DNA from: Bartonella sp. AU16XJBT
GTDB taxonomy: Bacteria; Pseudomonadota; Alphaproteobacteria; Rhizobiales; Rhizobiaceae
Direction: 5' to 3'
NCBI RefSeq assembly: GCF_028618665.1
Contig: NZ_JAQITF010000006.1
Coordinates: forward strand, 62,001 to 126,000
Length of the DNA: 64,000 bases
In this document: in pieces, positions 50,238 to 60,727 of the stretch
How the letters are laid out: the number at the start of each line of letters is the position of its first letter
Position numbering within the stretch: the first letter of the stretch is position 1
Notes under the pieces: generated by a model
What the model was told of the DNA's origin: nothing
Database searches by the model: none
The model's input: only the letters and a program-made list of their open reading frames with translations
Made by a program: the position numbers and the translations under genes

Positions 50238-51170
50238 TTAATTGGCTAAAAGCATTAAATCGAGGTTTTGAATAGCAGCAGCTGATGCGCCTTTTCCTAA
50301 ATTGTCGAATAGGGCACAGAGATTAAAAATTCCTTCGCGATCATTTCCAAATACGAACAGTTTCATACCATCTTTATGAGCAAAACATTCTGGGTTCAGT
50401 CTTTGAAGAGAAGCCGTTTCATCTTGTGATGCAATTGAAATGATGTTTTGTCCATCGTAATGGTTTGCAAGAATCTCGCGCAGATCAGAACAGTTTGCTG
50501 ATTTTGTGAATAAATGGCGGTGCAGAGGAAGATTCACAATCATTCCCTGAGGAAAACGACCAACACTGGGTATAAAAAGTGGCGTTTGGTTGATTTGTCC
50601 ATGGAGTTTAATTTCTGGCACATGTTTGTGCTCAAGATTGAGTCCATAGATAAAATAATTTTCTTGAATATTTTTTTGAGATTGATTTTCCATTTGCATA
50701 ATCAATTGTTTTCCACCACCGGTATAGCCGGAGATTGCGTGAATCGAAATGGGATAGTCGGCGCTTAGCAATCCTGCTTCGCGAAGTGGGCGAATCAAGC
50801 TAATGGCCCCGGTGGGATAACATCCAGGATTAGATACGTAATGGGCTGCTTGAATGCGTTTTTTTTGGCCTGCTGTCATTTCAGGAAAACCGTAGACCCA
50901 GTTTGGTGCAACACGGTGAGCTGTTGAGCTATCAATAACTCTAATTTTTTTATTCTTTTTAAGCCAATGAACGGTTTCGCGTGCTGCATCATCTGGAAGA
51001 CATAAAATAGCAATATCGGTTTGATTAAGATAGTCTTGCCGCAGATGAACATTATGGCGGTCCTTATGAGCAAGAGAGAGTAGTTTTAAATCTGTACGTT
51101 TCTCTAAGCGTTTTTGTATTTGTAGTCCGGTTGTGCCGTGTTCACCATCAATAAAAACTTTGGTTACCAT
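50238..51170 (-). CDS. argC: N-acetyl-gamma-glutamyl-phosphate reductase (type 2)
   Basis: NADPH-dependent reductase of arginine synthesis. At 310 residues it is the shorter ArgC type. The N-terminal KVFIDGEHGTTGLQIQKRL is the nucleotide-binding loop, and the catalytic Cys is in YVSNPGCYPTGAI. ISGYTGGGKQ and GRFPQGMIVNLPLH follow. The gene looks intact although other arg genes are not in the window. Confidence 0.95.
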   Translation of the reverse strand: MVTKVFIDGEHGTTGLQIQKRLEKRTDLKLLSLAHKDRHNVHLRQDYLNQTDIAILCLPDDAARETVHWLKKNKKIRVIDSSTAHRVAPNWVYGFPEMTAGQKKRIQAAHYVSNPGCYPTGAISLIRPLREAGLLSADYPISIHAISGYTGGGKQLIMQMENQSQKNIQENYFIYGLNLEHKHVPEIKLHGQINQTPLFIPSVGRFPQGMIVNLPLHRHLFTKSANCSDLREILANHYDGQNIISIASQDETASLQRLNPECFAHKDGMKLFVFGNDREGIFNLCALFDNLGKGASAAAIQNLDLMLLAN

Positions 51171-51518
51171 TCTTAAACGCCTTATCTTAACTTTTCCTAC
51201 GATATCCAGCTTTTTTCATTATAAATTATTTTAAATCATTACCAACTTAAATTATAATCATTAACTTATTGAATTTCTTTAGATTATAGATATTTTTTGT
51301 AAAAGGTATCAATAAGAACGTAAAAGAAGAAACTTAACTTCATTTTTCACTCTTCTTGTGAAGGTTTTTTTTTGCTGTTTCGCTGTTTCTACGACGAGGA
51401 ATAAGATAAATATTTGTATCGGTATTTTTGAGTGTAAGTGGTTTAAAATGTTTGGTTTGCATGATTTGCTGTGTTATCGTTTGGCAACTTTATTTTTTTA
51501 ATGTTAGGAACGTGTTTT
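51171..51518. other. Divergent promoter region between argC and glyA
   Basis: 348 bases with no gene. An in-frame upstream extension of glyA (from 51471) exists but has no family resemblance and no ribosome site. No riboswitch-like structure stands out. Confidence 0.5.
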
Positions 51519-52832
51519 ATGACTCAGCAAGAAAATGACGCACAAAAGCGCTTTTTTAATGATAATTTACAGACAGTTGATGGTGCAATCTTTAATGCCA
51601 TTAGAGAGGAATTTGAGCGTCAACAACATGAGATTGAGTTGATTGCTTCAGAGAATATTGTTTCAAGAGCAGTTCTTGAAGCGCAAGGGTCTGTTTTAAC
51701 CAATAAATATGCAGAAGGTTATCCAAGAAAGCGCTACTATGGCGGCTGTCAATTTGTTGATGTCGTTGAAGATTTAGCCATTGAAAGAGCAAAACAGCTT
51801 TTTGGTGCTGCTTTTGCAAATGTACAGCCTAATTCTGGTAGCCAAATGAATCAAGCTGTCTTTCTGGCGTTACTCCAGCCTGGTGACACATTTATGGGAT
51901 TGGATTTAAATGCTGGTGGTCACCTTACGCATGGTTCATCTGTCAATATGTCAGGAAAATGGTTTGATGTTGTTTCCTATGGCGTGCGTCAAGAAGATCA
52001 AATTATTGATATGGATCAGGTTGAGCGGCTTGCAAAAGAACGTAAGCCCAAACTTATTATAGCAGGAGGCTCATCTTATCCTCGATTCTGGGATTGGGAA
52101 CGATTCCGTGAAATTGCAGATGAGATCGGTGCTCATCTCCTCGTTGATATGTCTCATATTGCTGGTCTTGTTGCTGGTGGCGTACATCCTTCACCTGTTC
52201 CACATGCGCATATTGTAACGACAACAACACATAAATCGCTTCGAGGTCCTCGTGGTGGTTTGATATTGACAAATGATGAGGCTTTATCCAAAAGGATTAA
52301 TTCTGCTATTTTCCCTGGCCTTCAAGGCGGGCCTTTAATGCATGTGATTGCGGCAAAGGCTGTTGCATTTGGGGAGGCTTTGCATCCTTCTTTCAAGAGT
52401 TACAGTGCTCATGTTGTTGCTAATGCAAAAACTTTAGCAAAAACATTACAGAGTAATGATTTTAATATTGTTTCTGGCGGTACAGACAATCATTTATTGT
52501 TGGTTGATTTACGTTCGAAAAATCTAACAGGAAAACGTGCCGAGTTGGCTTTAGGACGCGCTCATATTACCTGCAATAAAAATGGCATTCCTTTTGACCC
52601 TGAAACACCATCTATAACATCGGGAATTCGTTTGGGTTCACCTGCTGCCACAACGCGTGGTTTTTTAGAAAAAGAGTTTGTTCAAGTTGCGCATCTGATT
52701 GCAGAAGTTCTTGATGGTCTTCGGAACGCAAAAAGTGATGAAGATAACCATGCTGTTGAAATGGCTGTTAAGAAAAAAGTGGAAGATATAACGAATCAAT
52801 TTCCTCTTTACTCTTATCTTAGCACGCGTTAA
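51519..52832 (+). CDS. glyA: Serine hydroxymethyltransferase
   Basis: PLP enzyme that converts serine and THF to glycine and methylene-THF, the main one-carbon source for purine synthesis. 437 residues from the ATG at 51519 ([13 protein letters not shown]), which has AGGA upstream. Conserved parts are [26 protein letters not shown], the Schiff-base Lys in [14 protein letters not shown] and the C-terminal [15 protein letters not shown]. It leads the unit glyA-nrdR-ribD-ribE-ribH-nusB. Confidence 0.97.
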   Translation: MTQQENDAQKRFFNDNLQTVDGAIFNAIREEFERQQHEIELIASENIVSRAVLEAQGSVLTNKYAEGYPRKRYYGGCQFVDVVEDLAIERAKQLFGAAFANVQPNSGSQMNQAVFLALLQPGDTFMGLDLNAGGHLTHGSSVNMSGKWFDVVSYGVRQEDQIIDMDQVERLAKERKPKLIIAGGSSYPRFWDWERFREIADEIGAHLLVDMSHIAGLVAGGVHPSPVPHAHIVTTTTHKSLRGPRGGLILTNDEALSKRINSAIFPGLQGGPLMHVIAAKAVAFGEALHPSFKSYSAHVVANAKTLAKTLQSNDFNIVSGGTDNHLLLVDLRSKNLTGKRAELALGRAHITCNKNGIPFDPETPSITSGIRLGSPAATTRGFLEKEFVQVAHLIAEVLDGLRNAKSDEDNHAVEMAVKKKVEDITNQFPLYSYLSTR

Positions 52833-52845
52833 GGATAAAAAAGAG

Positions 52846-53328
52846 ATGCGCTGTCCTTACTGTCAATATGAGGATACACAGGTTAAAGACTCACGTCCAG
52901 CAGAAGAGGGGGCGGTCATTCGCCGCCGCCGTGTGTGTTCCGTTTGTGGTGGTCGTTTTACAACTTTTGAACGTGTTCAATTGCGTGAGCTTTTGGTTAC
53001 TAAAAAAAGTGGACGATGTGAGCCATTTGATCGTGATAAATTAATGCGATCAGTTGATGTGGCTGTACGTAAGCGCAATATTGATTCTGATCGTATTGAA
53101 CGAGCAATCTCTGGTATTGTACGCCAGCTTGAGAGTTTGGGGGAACCAGAGATTGCTTCAGAAAAAATTGGACATCTTGTTATGGAAGCATTAAAAAGAA
53201 TTGATGATATCGCTTATATCCGTTTTGCTTCTGTGTATCGAGATTTTCGTAATGCAAGTGATTTTCACGATATTATCGATGAGCTGTCAAAGGGTATAGC
53301 GGATACAGAAATTCGTTTTGATGAATAA
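52846..53328 (+). CDS. nrdR: Transcriptional repressor NrdR
   Basis: Zinc-finger/ATP-cone repressor of ribonucleotide reductase genes. The zinc-ribbon cysteines are in [13 protein letters not shown] and [14 protein letters not shown]. The ATP-cone follows ([20 protein letters not shown]). 160 residues, full length. It starts 13 bases after glyA and overlaps ribD. Confidence 0.97.
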   Translation: MRCPYCQYEDTQVKDSRPAEEGAVIRRRRVCSVCGGRFTTFERVQLRELLVTKKSGRCEPFDRDKLMRSVDVAVRKRNIDSDRIERAISGIVRQLESLGEPEIASEKIGHLVMEALKRIDDIAYIRFASVYRDFRNASDFHDIIDELSKGIADTEIRFDE

Positions 53329-54448
53329 AAAAGTGCAAGATGAGCGGTTTATGGCTGCAGCTATCCGTTTAGCAGAGCGTCATGTGGGGCTTACAGGTGA
53401 TAATCCTTCGGTTGGTGCGTTAATTGTACAAAATGATGACAGTACGGGAACATTTATTGTTGGCTATGGTGTTACAGCCATTCAGGGGAGTCCTCATGCG
53501 GAAGTGCAAGCTTTACGTATGGCTGGTTCTCTGGCTCAAGGAGCGACGGCTTATGTTACTTTAGAACCCTGCGCACATTATGGAAAAACTTCTCCGTGTG
53601 TTAATGCACTTATTGATTCAGGTATTTCCCGAGTTGTTGTTGCTCTTACTGATTGTGACAAGCGTGTGGATGGTCGTGGTCTTACTCTTTTGCGTGCGGC
53701 TGGTATTGAAGTTGTTGAGGGTATTTTAGCTGAAGAGGCTTTTGAATCTTTATGGACGCATTGGTGCATAAGGAAGATACAACGCTGTGCGGTCACTTTT
53801 AAAATGGCAATTTCTGCCGATAATGGTGTGGGGAAAAAGGAGAAGGGGGGCGTAAAAATTAGTGGAACGTTTTCCCATACCCATACCCATATTCTACGGG
53901 CTCAAAACAATGCTATTCTCGTTGGTATTGGTACTATACTAGCAGATGATCCGCAACTCAATTGCCGCTTGCCAGGAATGGAAATGCGCTCACCAATTCG
54001 TATTATTTTGGATGCAGATTTATCTATCCCCTTTGATGCGAAAGTTGTCCAAACGGCCATAAAAATTCCTACATGGGTTATTTGTGATGCGGATATGTCA
54101 AAGAAAAGCAAAAAAAATGCATTGGAGCAATATGGTGTGTCTGTTTATTCGGTAGAGATGAACAATGGTTGTGTAGATCCTCTTTCTCTTTTACAGATGC
54201 TTTATAAACATGGAATTAATAGTGTTTTACTTGAGGGTGGTGTCAAGACAGGGGAAAAGTTTTTGAATGCTGGTTGTGTTGATCATTTGATATGTTTTTA
54301 TAGTCCCGTTGTTTTAGGAAAAAAACGTATTGAAGCCCCTCATTTTGGAAATTATCTCTCGCAATTTCATGAGGTTGAGACAAAAATGTTTGGAAATGAC
54401 CGTTTTTATAAATGGAGACGTAAGACATTATGTTCACAGGAATTATAA
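53321..54448 (+). CDS. ribD: Bifunctional riboflavin biosynthesis deaminase/reductase
   Basis: The deaminase domain (about 1-145) has the zinc set HAEVQAL and [13 protein letters not shown]. The reductase domain follows, with [10 protein letters not shown], the NADPH loop [17 protein letters not shown] and [12 protein letters not shown]. It carries out the second and third steps from GTP to riboflavin. The ATG at 53321 overlaps the nrdR stop by eight bases; a TTG three bases earlier is not favoured. It overlaps ribE by 19 bases. Confidence 0.96.
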   Translation: MNKKVQDERFMAAAIRLAERHVGLTGDNPSVGALIVQNDDSTGTFIVGYGVTAIQGSPHAEVQALRMAGSLAQGATAYVTLEPCAHYGKTSPCVNALIDSGISRVVVALTDCDKRVDGRGLTLLRAAGIEVVEGILAEEAFESLWTHWCIRKIQRCAVTFKMAISADNGVGKKEKGGVKISGTFSHTHTHILRAQNNAILVGIGTILADDPQLNCRLPGMEMRSPIRIILDADLSIPFDAKVVQTAIKIPTWVICDADMSKKSKKNALEQYGVSVYSVEMNNGCVDPLSLLQMLYKHGINSVLLEGGVKTGEKFLNAGCVDHLICFYSPVVLGKKRIEAPHFGNYLSQFHEVETKMFGNDRFYKWRRKTLCSQEL

Positions 54449-55047
54449 CGGATATCGGTTGTGTTGAGGATGTTCAATCTTTAAAACAGGGGATATGTTT
54501 AAAGATTTCTACACGCTATGCTCTAGAAAGTTTAGCAATTGGTGCGTCAATTGCGTGTTCAGGAATTTGTCTGACAATTGTGGAACGAGGATTTAAACAA
54601 GAAGATTTCAATTGGTTTGTTGTTGAGGCGTGGGAAGAAACATTACGTTTAACAAATCTTGCCCAATGGAAAAAAGGAACTTTTATTAATTTAGAACGTT
54701 CACTTCGATTGGGTGATGAAATGGGAGGGCATTTGGTTTCTGGTCATATTGATGGCTTGGCTGAAATCGTTGAACAAAAAAATGAAGGGGATGCAATTCG
54801 TTTTTATTTAAAAGTTTCAAGACAATTTATGCCTTTCATTGTACCTAAGGGATCTGTTGCACTTAATGGGACATCTTTGACTGTTAATGGTGTTGAGGAT
54901 TGTGTTTTTGATGTTCTTATTATTCGCCATACACTTGAAATGACAACGTGGGGACAAGCTAAAATTGGAGATTGGGTCAATTTAGAAATTGATCAAGTTG
55001 CTCGTTATGCTGCTAAGCTTTTTGATTTTAAAAGAGAAGATAAATAA
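54430..55047 (+). CDS. ribE: Riboflavin synthase (alpha subunit type)
   Basis: Converts two lumazine molecules to riboflavin and the pyrimidine precursor. Two similar lumazine-binding barrels are visible: [15 protein letters not shown]...ACSGICLTIVERG in the first and GGHLVSGHIDGLAEIVE...VALNGTSLTVNGVED in the second. 205 residues, full length. The 19-base overlap with ribD implies coupled translation. Confidence 0.96.
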   Translation: MFTGIITDIGCVEDVQSLKQGICLKISTRYALESLAIGASIACSGICLTIVERGFKQEDFNWFVVEAWEETLRLTNLAQWKKGTFINLERSLRLGDEMGGHLVSGHIDGLAEIVEQKNEGDAIRFYLKVSRQFMPFIVPKGSVALNGTSLTVNGVEDCVFDVLIIRHTLEMTTWGQAKIGDWVNLEIDQVARYAAKLFDFKREDK

Positions 55048-55127
55048 GCTCCAACTCTATTGATCGTTTTTAGCATTTTATGCTCTATAGCTTTGAGTTT
55101 TTGATTCGTTTTTTATGGAATTCTATT

Positions 55128-55592
55128 ATGATGAAAGAGATACGTAAAAAGTCTCACGTATTGATTGTTGAAGCACGTTTTTATGAAGACATTTCTGATG
55201 CGCTTTTGAAAGGTGCTGTGAGTGCTTTGCAAAAAGCTGGAGCAAGTTATGATATTATAACAGTTCCAGGAGCCTTAGAGATACCAGCTGCAATAACTTT
55301 TGCTGAACAAAATAAGATATCTTATGATGGTTATGTTGCACTGGGTTGTGTTATTCGAGGTGAAACATATCACTTTGAAATTGTTGCCAATGATTCTTGT
55401 CGTGCATTGATGGATTTAACTGTTCATAAGTGTTTGGCTATTGGAAATGGTATTTTAACTGTTGAAAATGAAGAGCAAGCATGGGTGCGCGCAAAACAAG
55501 ATGATAAAAATAAAGGTGGTTTTGCGGCTGAAGCTGCTTTATGTATGATCGCTCTAAAAAAGAGATTTGGAGATAACGTTAAATATGGCTGA
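55128..55592 (+). CDS. ribH: 6,7-dimethyl-8-ribityllumazine synthase
   Basis: Last-but-one enzyme of riboflavin synthesis, condensing the diaminouracil and the four-carbon unit. 154 residues from the tandem ATG at 55128/55131; an earlier in-frame ATG at 55080 would add a hydrophobic leader that is not typical. Conserved parts are [38 protein letters not shown] and [13 protein letters not shown]. Its end overlaps nusB by eight bases. Confidence 0.95.
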   Translation: MMKEIRKKSHVLIVEARFYEDISDALLKGAVSALQKAGASYDIITVPGALEIPAAITFAEQNKISYDGYVALGCVIRGETYHFEIVANDSCRALMDLTVHKCLAIGNGILTVENEEQAWVRAKQDDKNKGGFAAEAALCMIALKKRFGDNVKYG

Positions 55593-56055
55593 TATAAAAA
55601 GCAGACATTTTCCGCGTTCAGCCAATAAACGTGGAGCAGCAAGGCTTGCTGCAGTTCAGGCTCTCTATCAAATGGATATCGTGGGTTCGGGCGTGATGGA
55701 AACGGCTGCTGAGTATGAGGCTTATCGTTTGGGAAAAGATATTGATGGAGACCAGTATCTTGAAGCTGATTTTCAATGGTTTTTGGCGATTATAACGGGT
55801 GTTGTAAAAGATCAAAAGCAGCTTGATCCTCTGCTTCATCAACAGCTTTCTGCAGAATGGTCTCTTTCACGTCTTGATTCCATATTGAGAGCAATTTTAC
55901 GAGCAGCTTTATGGGAGCTGATCAATCGTAAAGATGTTCCTGTTGCGGTTGCCGTGAATGAATATGTTGATATAGCCAAAGCGTTTTTTGAAGGTGATGA
56001 GCCAAAACTCGTTAATGCAGTTCTCGACAGTATGGCAAAAAAAATCCGCCCCTAA
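55585..56055 (+). CDS. nusB: Transcription antitermination factor NusB
   Basis: Helical RNA-binding protein that joins NusE on boxA for rRNA antitermination. 156 residues from the ATG at 55585 ([10 protein letters not shown]). Family parts are [38 protein letters not shown] and [16 protein letters not shown]. The ATG overlaps the ribH stop. It ends the rib unit. Confidence 0.95.
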   Translation: MADIKSRHFPRSANKRGAARLAAVQALYQMDIVGSGVMETAAEYEAYRLGKDIDGDQYLEADFQWFLAIITGVVKDQKQLDPLLHQQLSAEWSLSRLDSILRAILRAALWELINRKDVPVAVAVNEYVDIAKAFFEGDEPKLVNAVLDSMAKKIRP

Positions 56056-56127
56056 TCGTCATATTCTTTATTTTATTAGGTCTGATGTTATCAGACCTAA
56101 TAATGTTGAAACAGTATATGATATACT

Positions 56128-56607
56128 TTAGTTAGGAGTTGGTAAATTCGCAGGGCCCTTTATAATTTGAATTAAGAAAGGGTGTTCTTTTGTTAGAGTC
56201 GGTGTTGTTTGCGTAATGAAATCAAATACTTGACCATCTTGTAGACCGTAATTGGCAACTTTTGCAACCTGATTGTTTCCATTAAAGTAAATAGCTAAGA
56301 CTTTGCGATCAATAATCTTTGTTTTCATAAACTGCATCCCACGATAGCGTGTTTGTGAGATGTAATAAAAAACTTCATTATCATATTTTGTTTTTAATGA
56401 AGGGGTCCCTAAAGTTAAAAGAACTTGCTCTTGGCTTGAGCCAATAGAAATAGAACTCAGAGCATTTTTATCAAGAATATAGCCCTCTCTATAAATTTGG
56501 CTTGACCCTGAAGAATCAAGAAGACTACACCCCGCAAGTGTTACGATGCTTGCTATTGATAGACCAACCAACAATTTACGTTTGATTGAGGCTATTGTGT
56601 GAGGCAT
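56128..56607 (-). CDS. bamE: Outer membrane assembly lipoprotein BamE (SmpA/OmlA family)
   Basis: Lipoprotein of the BAM complex that inserts beta-barrels. The signal peptide ends in a lipobox (VTLAGC), then a Ser-rich linker. The SmpA domain follows with ISIGSSQEQVLLTLGTPSLK and DNEVFYYISQT. The ATG at 56607 (MPHTIASIKRKLL) gives about 159 residues. The best ribosome site (AAGGAG) is 15 bases before it, better spaced for a TTG at 56616, so the exact start is uncertain. Divergent from the YceD-family gene. Confidence 0.9.
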   Translation of the reverse strand: MPHTIASIKRKLLVGLSIASIVTLAGCSLLDSSGSSQIYREGYILDKNALSSISIGSSQEQVLLTLGTPSLKTKYDNEVFYYISQTRYRGMQFMKTKIIDRKVLAIYFNGNNQVAKVANYGLQDGQVFDFITQTTPTLTKEHPFLIQIIKGPANLPTPN

Positions 56608-56830
56608 TTGAAACAATGATATCTCCTTTTTATACTGAGATGTACGACAAGAAGGCAATCTCAAGTTTTTTCTAATTTTAGCTTAATCTACCGTAGCTTA
56701 CATTGAGTTTCCCTGTTATAAAACAAATTATGCCATATAGAATTTCTTTAGAAAAGAAAAAAATGAATGAAATGTACTTGAGCTAAATAAAACACTGTAC
56801 TTTATAGGTTTTCATGTTTGGGAGTTGTTA

Positions 56831-57388
56831 ATGAATGTTCAAAATGTTTCTCAAATGGCATTTGCTTTGGCTTATTCAATATCCGTGCGTTCTCTCCCTG
56901 TTAAAGGTATAAGAGTTCATCTTTGTGCAAACAAAAAAGAATGTACACATTTAGCTCAAAACCATGATTTAGTTGAAGTAAAATCTTGTGAGGGAAAATT
57001 CCATATTCTTCCGTGGAAAAAACGTGGCGTGCGTATAAAAGGTTTGTTGCAAGCGCGTATAGTACAGTTATGTGTTGTTACATTAGAGCCATTAGAAAAT
57101 ATTCTCCGTGAAAATATTGAGGTTGTTTTTATTCCTCAAGATTCAAATTTGATGAAGCCCAAAATATCAGAAGATACACGAGAATTATTTTTAGATGTGG
57201 AGGGTCTTGATACACCGGAGGTATTTTATGATGATAAAATTGATATTGGAGCAATCATGGAAGAATTTTTTGAGTTGTCTATTGATCATTATCCACGTAA
57301 AGAGGGGATAGAGATGCATGTGGTGAAAAATTTAGAAGAATCAGAGCAAAAATTTTCGCCATTTTCTGTTTTGAAAAGTTGGAAGTGA
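56831..57388 (+). CDS. YceD-family (DUF177) protein
   Basis: 185-residue member of the YceD/DUF177 family, often encoded near rpmF or plsX and linked in some bacteria to 23S rRNA metabolism. The domain shows LLQARIVQLCVVTLEPLENIL (the conserved Cys/Val/Thr turn) and the acidic C-terminal block DIGAIMEEFFELSIDHYPRK. The ATG at 56831 has GGGAG six bases upstream; the TTG six bases earlier is not favoured. It precedes plsX-fabH, the usual context. Confidence 0.85.
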   Translation: MNVQNVSQMAFALAYSISVRSLPVKGIRVHLCANKKECTHLAQNHDLVEVKSCEGKFHILPWKKRGVRIKGLLQARIVQLCVVTLEPLENILRENIEVVFIPQDSNLMKPKISEDTRELFLDVEGLDTPEVFYDDKIDIGAIMEEFFELSIDHYPRKEGIEMHVVKNLEESEQKFSPFSVLKSWK

Positions 57389-57545
57389 TTGTAAAAACAT
57401 AAAAAAATTATCTATTGTATGCTATGATAAAAACAGTATTTTCTGCGGAGCTGTTTTCGCGGGTGTGTTTTGATTGAGTGTTTAATCACCCAAAATCATA
57501 ATATACGTTTAAAAATGTAAATGAAAAGATGTGGGATATGCAAGC

Positions 57546-58616
57546 GTGATTAAAATTTCTGTGGATGTCATGGGCGGTGATTACGGTCCAGAAGCAGCTA
57601 TTGCAGGAGCAGCAATTGTTCAAAAACATTTATCAAATATTTATTTTCTGTTTTATGGGATAGAGGAGATCGTTAAGCCGGTTTTAAAAAAATATCCCTG
57701 TTTGAATTCTGTGTCGCGCTTTTATCCTACAGAAAGCTATACACGCATGGATGAAAAGCCAAGCCAAGCACTTCGCAATGGACGTGGTAAATCATCAATG
57801 TGGTATGCCGTTGAAGCGGTAAAAAAGGGTGAAGCTGATGCTTGCATTTCTGCCGGTAATACGGGGGCACTTATGGCCATGTCTTATTTTTGTTTAAAAA
57901 TGTTAGCAGAAGCTGAACGTCCTGGTATTGCAGGTATCTGGCCAACACTTCGCAGTGAGAGTATCGTTTTAGATATTGGAGCAACGATTGGTGCATCTGC
58001 TAGTCAGTTGGTTGATTTGGCGGTTATGGGAGCGGGTATGTTTCGCGCTTTATATCACACTGAAAAACCAAGTGTTGGGCTTTTAAATGTGGGGGTGGAA
58101 GAAGTTAAAGGGCTTTATGAAATAAAAAAAGCGGGAATGATCTTGCGTGAAGTACAATTAGAAGGATTGGAATATAAAGGATTTGTTGAAGGCAATGACA
58201 TTGGAAAAGGGACAGTTGATGTTGTTGTAACAGAAGGATTTTCTGGTAATATTGCTTTAAAAACTGCAGAAGGGACCGCGCGGCAGATAGCAGAGATTTT
58301 AAATTCTGCACTGCGCAGTTCTTTTTTAACATCTCTTGGTTATTTTTTATCGCGGGGTGCGTTTCGTACACTAAAAAATAAAATGGATCCCGATAGGGTG
58401 AATGGAGGAGTACTTTTAGGTTTGAATGGTGTTGTCATAAAAAGTCATGGCAGTGCTAATGCTAATGGTTTTGCTTCTGCTATCCGTGTTGGCTATGAAA
58501 TGGTTAATAATGGACTTTTACAAAAAATAACGGCTGATTTACGGCGGTTTCATGAGAATAAAGAAACACTTTTTGATCAGGAAGATGAAGTGGCAATGAG
58601 TGGAGAATCCTTATGA
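57546..58616 (+). CDS. plsX: Phosphate acyltransferase PlsX
   Basis: Makes acyl-phosphate from acyl-ACP, the first step of phospholipid synthesis. About 356 residues with the family start [15 protein letters not shown], then the blocks [29 protein letters not shown] (seen as [13 protein letters not shown]) and [13 protein letters not shown]. The start is most likely the GTG at 57546, with GGGA nine bases upstream; an in-frame GTG at 57531 is possible. fabH follows after 49 bases. Confidence 0.95.
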   Translation: MIKISVDVMGGDYGPEAAIAGAAIVQKHLSNIYFLFYGIEEIVKPVLKKYPCLNSVSRFYPTESYTRMDEKPSQALRNGRGKSSMWYAVEAVKKGEADACISAGNTGALMAMSYFCLKMLAEAERPGIAGIWPTLRSESIVLDIGATIGASASQLVDLAVMGAGMFRALYHTEKPSVGLLNVGVEEVKGLYEIKKAGMILREVQLEGLEYKGFVEGNDIGKGTVDVVVTEGFSGNIALKTAEGTARQIAEILNSALRSSFLTSLGYFLSRGAFRTLKNKMDPDRVNGGVLLGLNGVVIKSHGSANANGFASAIRVGYEMVNNGLLQKITADLRRFHENKETLFDQEDEVAMSGESL

Positions 58617-58665
58617 TGAGCTCTTATAATGGAAGTGAAAAATCTGAAGAAAAGGTGAGAGCTGA

Positions 58666-59640
58666 ATGATTCGATCAATTATACGTGGTGTAGGATGTGC
58701 TTTGCCGAAAAGAAGTTTATCAAATGATGAGATTGCAAAGTTTGTTGAAACGTCAGATTCATGGATTGTTCAACGTACAGGAATACATCAACGTTATATT
58801 GCCAATGAAAATGAAACAACGGTTTCTTTAGGTGTTGAAGCTGCGCAAGCAGCCCTTATAAATGCTGGTCTTACAATAAAGGATATTGATTGTATTATTT
58901 TAGCAACCTCAACGCCCAATCGTACTTTTCCTGCTTCTGCTGTTGAAATTCAGTATGCTTTAGGAATGAGCCATGGATTTGCTTTTGATATTCAAGCGGT
59001 TTGCTCTGGTTTTATTTTTGCTTTAACAACAGGAGATTCTTATTTACGCTGTGGAGCAGCTAAAAGAATTTTAGTTATTGGATCCGATACATTTTCTCGA
59101 ATTTTAGATTGGGAAGATCGTACGACATGTGTTTTGTTTGGTGATGGTGCGGGAGCTGCTGTTTTGGAAGCACAAGAAATTAAGGAGGAGATTGCTTTTG
59201 AGCGTGGTATATTGTCTGCAAAACTGCGTTCTGATGGGGCTTATATCGATAAGTTGTATGTTGATGGTGGACCTTCAACAACACAAACGACAGGCTATTT
59301 GCGTATGGAAGGACGAGAAGTTTTTAAATATGCTGTTGGTATGATAACGGATGTGGTTGATGATTGTTTTGCAGCTGCTGGTATGGATTCTTCACAACTA
59401 GATTGGTTTGTACCTCATCAGGCTAATAAGCGCATTATTGAAGCATCTGCTAAAAAACTGAGAATTTCATCAGATAAAGTTGTGATTACCGTTGATAAAC
59501 ATGGTAATACGTCTGCAGCATCAGTTCCATTAGCTTTAACAACAGCTCTTTGCGATGGAAGAATAAAAAAAGGAGATCTTATCATGTTAGAAGCCATGGG
59601 AGGTGGATTTACATGGGGAGCAATTCTTATTCGTTGGTAA
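58666..59640 (+). CDS. fabH: Beta-ketoacyl-ACP synthase III
   Basis: Starts fatty acid synthesis by condensing acetyl-CoA with malonyl-ACP. 324 residues with the complete triad: Cys in [12 protein letters not shown], His in [11 protein letters not shown] and Asn in [15 protein letters not shown]. The end [13 protein letters not shown] is also family-typical. Follows plsX and precedes ihfA, the common alphaproteobacterial order. Confidence 0.97.
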   Translation: MIRSIIRGVGCALPKRSLSNDEIAKFVETSDSWIVQRTGIHQRYIANENETTVSLGVEAAQAALINAGLTIKDIDCIILATSTPNRTFPASAVEIQYALGMSHGFAFDIQAVCSGFIFALTTGDSYLRCGAAKRILVIGSDTFSRILDWEDRTTCVLFGDGAGAAVLEAQEIKEEIAFERGILSAKLRSDGAYIDKLYVDGGPSTTQTTGYLRMEGREVFKYAVGMITDVVDDCFAAAGMDSSQLDWFVPHQANKRIIEASAKKLRISSDKVVITVDKHGNTSAASVPLALTTALCDGRIKKGDLIMLEAMGGGFTWGAILIRW

Positions 59641-59717
59641 ATTATGGTTACTTGACCATATGTGAATAAAACGTATAAGTCATTTTGTAATTTTTAATAT
59701 TTGAATGGGTGGTTATA

Positions 59718-60041
59718 ATGACAAGTAAGACAGTAACGCGTGCAGATTTAGCGAGCGTAGTTTGTAAAAAAGTGGGCTTGTCACATACTGAATCAGCAGC
59801 TTTGGTCGAATTGGTTTTGGATGAGATTTGCAACTCACTTGTAAGAGGTGAAGCAGTTAAATTATCTTCTTTTGCAACTTTTCAGGTTCGAAGTAAGAAT
59901 GAACGTATTGGACGCAATCCAAAAACAGGTGTTGAAGCACCTATTCCGCCACGACGTGTTGTGACGTTTAAGGCTGCAAATATCCTTAAACAGAGAATTT
60001 TAGATTCACATCGTGCAAGACAAAAAAATGATCTCTCATAA
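59718..60041 (+). CDS. ihfA: Integration host factor alpha subunit
   Basis: DNA-bending HU/IHF-family protein. 107 residues from the ATG at 59718 ([12 protein letters not shown]), with GGGTGG before it; the frame also opens at a GTG nine bases earlier. The DNA-binding arm signature is [25 protein letters not shown], with the intercalating Pro. Called alpha rather than beta or HU because of its place after fabH and before a MerR gene. Confidence 0.93.
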   Translation: MTSKTVTRADLASVVCKKVGLSHTESAALVELVLDEICNSLVRGEAVKLSSFATFQVRSKNERIGRNPKTGVEAPIPPRRVVTFKAANILKQRILDSHRARQKNDLS

Positions 60042-60223
60042 ATAAATGCCATGGTAATGTTTGGTACTTGTTAGAAAATGTATAAAATAAAGACTTATGT
60101 TTTTTAAAAAAAGGCTGTTTAATAAGTAGTCGAGGTCCTATTTTTGACTAATCTTGTTGAGAAATTGAGATGTAATGAATCATTATCAAATTATTTGTTG
60201 TGTTTTAGATAAGGTGTTGCAAA

Positions 60224-60727
60224 ATGGATAAAAGCTCTGAAGCTTTTCGCACAATTAGCGAAGTAGCCGAATTATTGGAGCTCCCGCAGCATGTTTTAAG
60301 ATTCTGGGAAACACGTTTTAGGCAGATTAAACCAATGAAACGTGGGGGAGGAAGGCGTTACTATCGTCCAGTCGATGTTGATTTGCTCAATGGTATTAAG
60401 CAGTTATTGTACGATCAGGGTTATACGATAAAAGGTGTGCAGCGCCTTTTGAAAGAAAATGGTGTTGCTTTTGTGACTGCATTTGGTAATGGCGATCTTG
60501 ATGCCATGAATGTTGTTATAGAGAAAAAACATGCGGGACAAACTTTTGAAAATACGAGCAATAAACCTAAGAAGTCTTCTTTTGGGCTTTTGAGTTTTAT
60601 GAGGAATGAGGGGGAAACTTCTGTTGGTTCTGTGAATCTTTACAAAGATAAAACTGATAAAGCGCTACTACAAGAAATTCTGTTTGAACTCATTGAATGT
60701 AAACGTGTTCTTGATAGAGCACGATAA
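60224..60727 (+). CDS. MerR-family transcriptional regulator
   Basis: 167 residues. The N-terminal winged helix shows [25 protein letters not shown], then [33 protein letters not shown], the typical MerR recognition region. The C-terminal part has no metal-binding Cys set and is low in similarity, so its ligand is unknown. The plsX-fabH-ihfA-merR order is widely conserved in alphaproteobacteria, and the regulator is sometimes suggested to act on lipid or DNA-binding-protein genes, without proof. Confidence 0.9.
   Translation: MDKSSEAFRTISEVAELLELPQHVLRFWETRFRQIKPMKRGGGRRYYRPVDVDLLNGIKQLLYDQGYTIKGVQRLLKENGVAFVTAFGNGDLDAMNVVIEKKHAGQTFENTSNKPKKSSFGLLSFMRNEGETSVGSVNLYKDKTDKALLQEILFELIECKRVLDRAR

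Noticed and set aside
55048..55127. FMN riboswitch ahead of ribH
   Set aside because: The gap is only 80 bases and shows none of the conserved FMN riboswitch blocks; the genes are in one unit with ribD and ribE.
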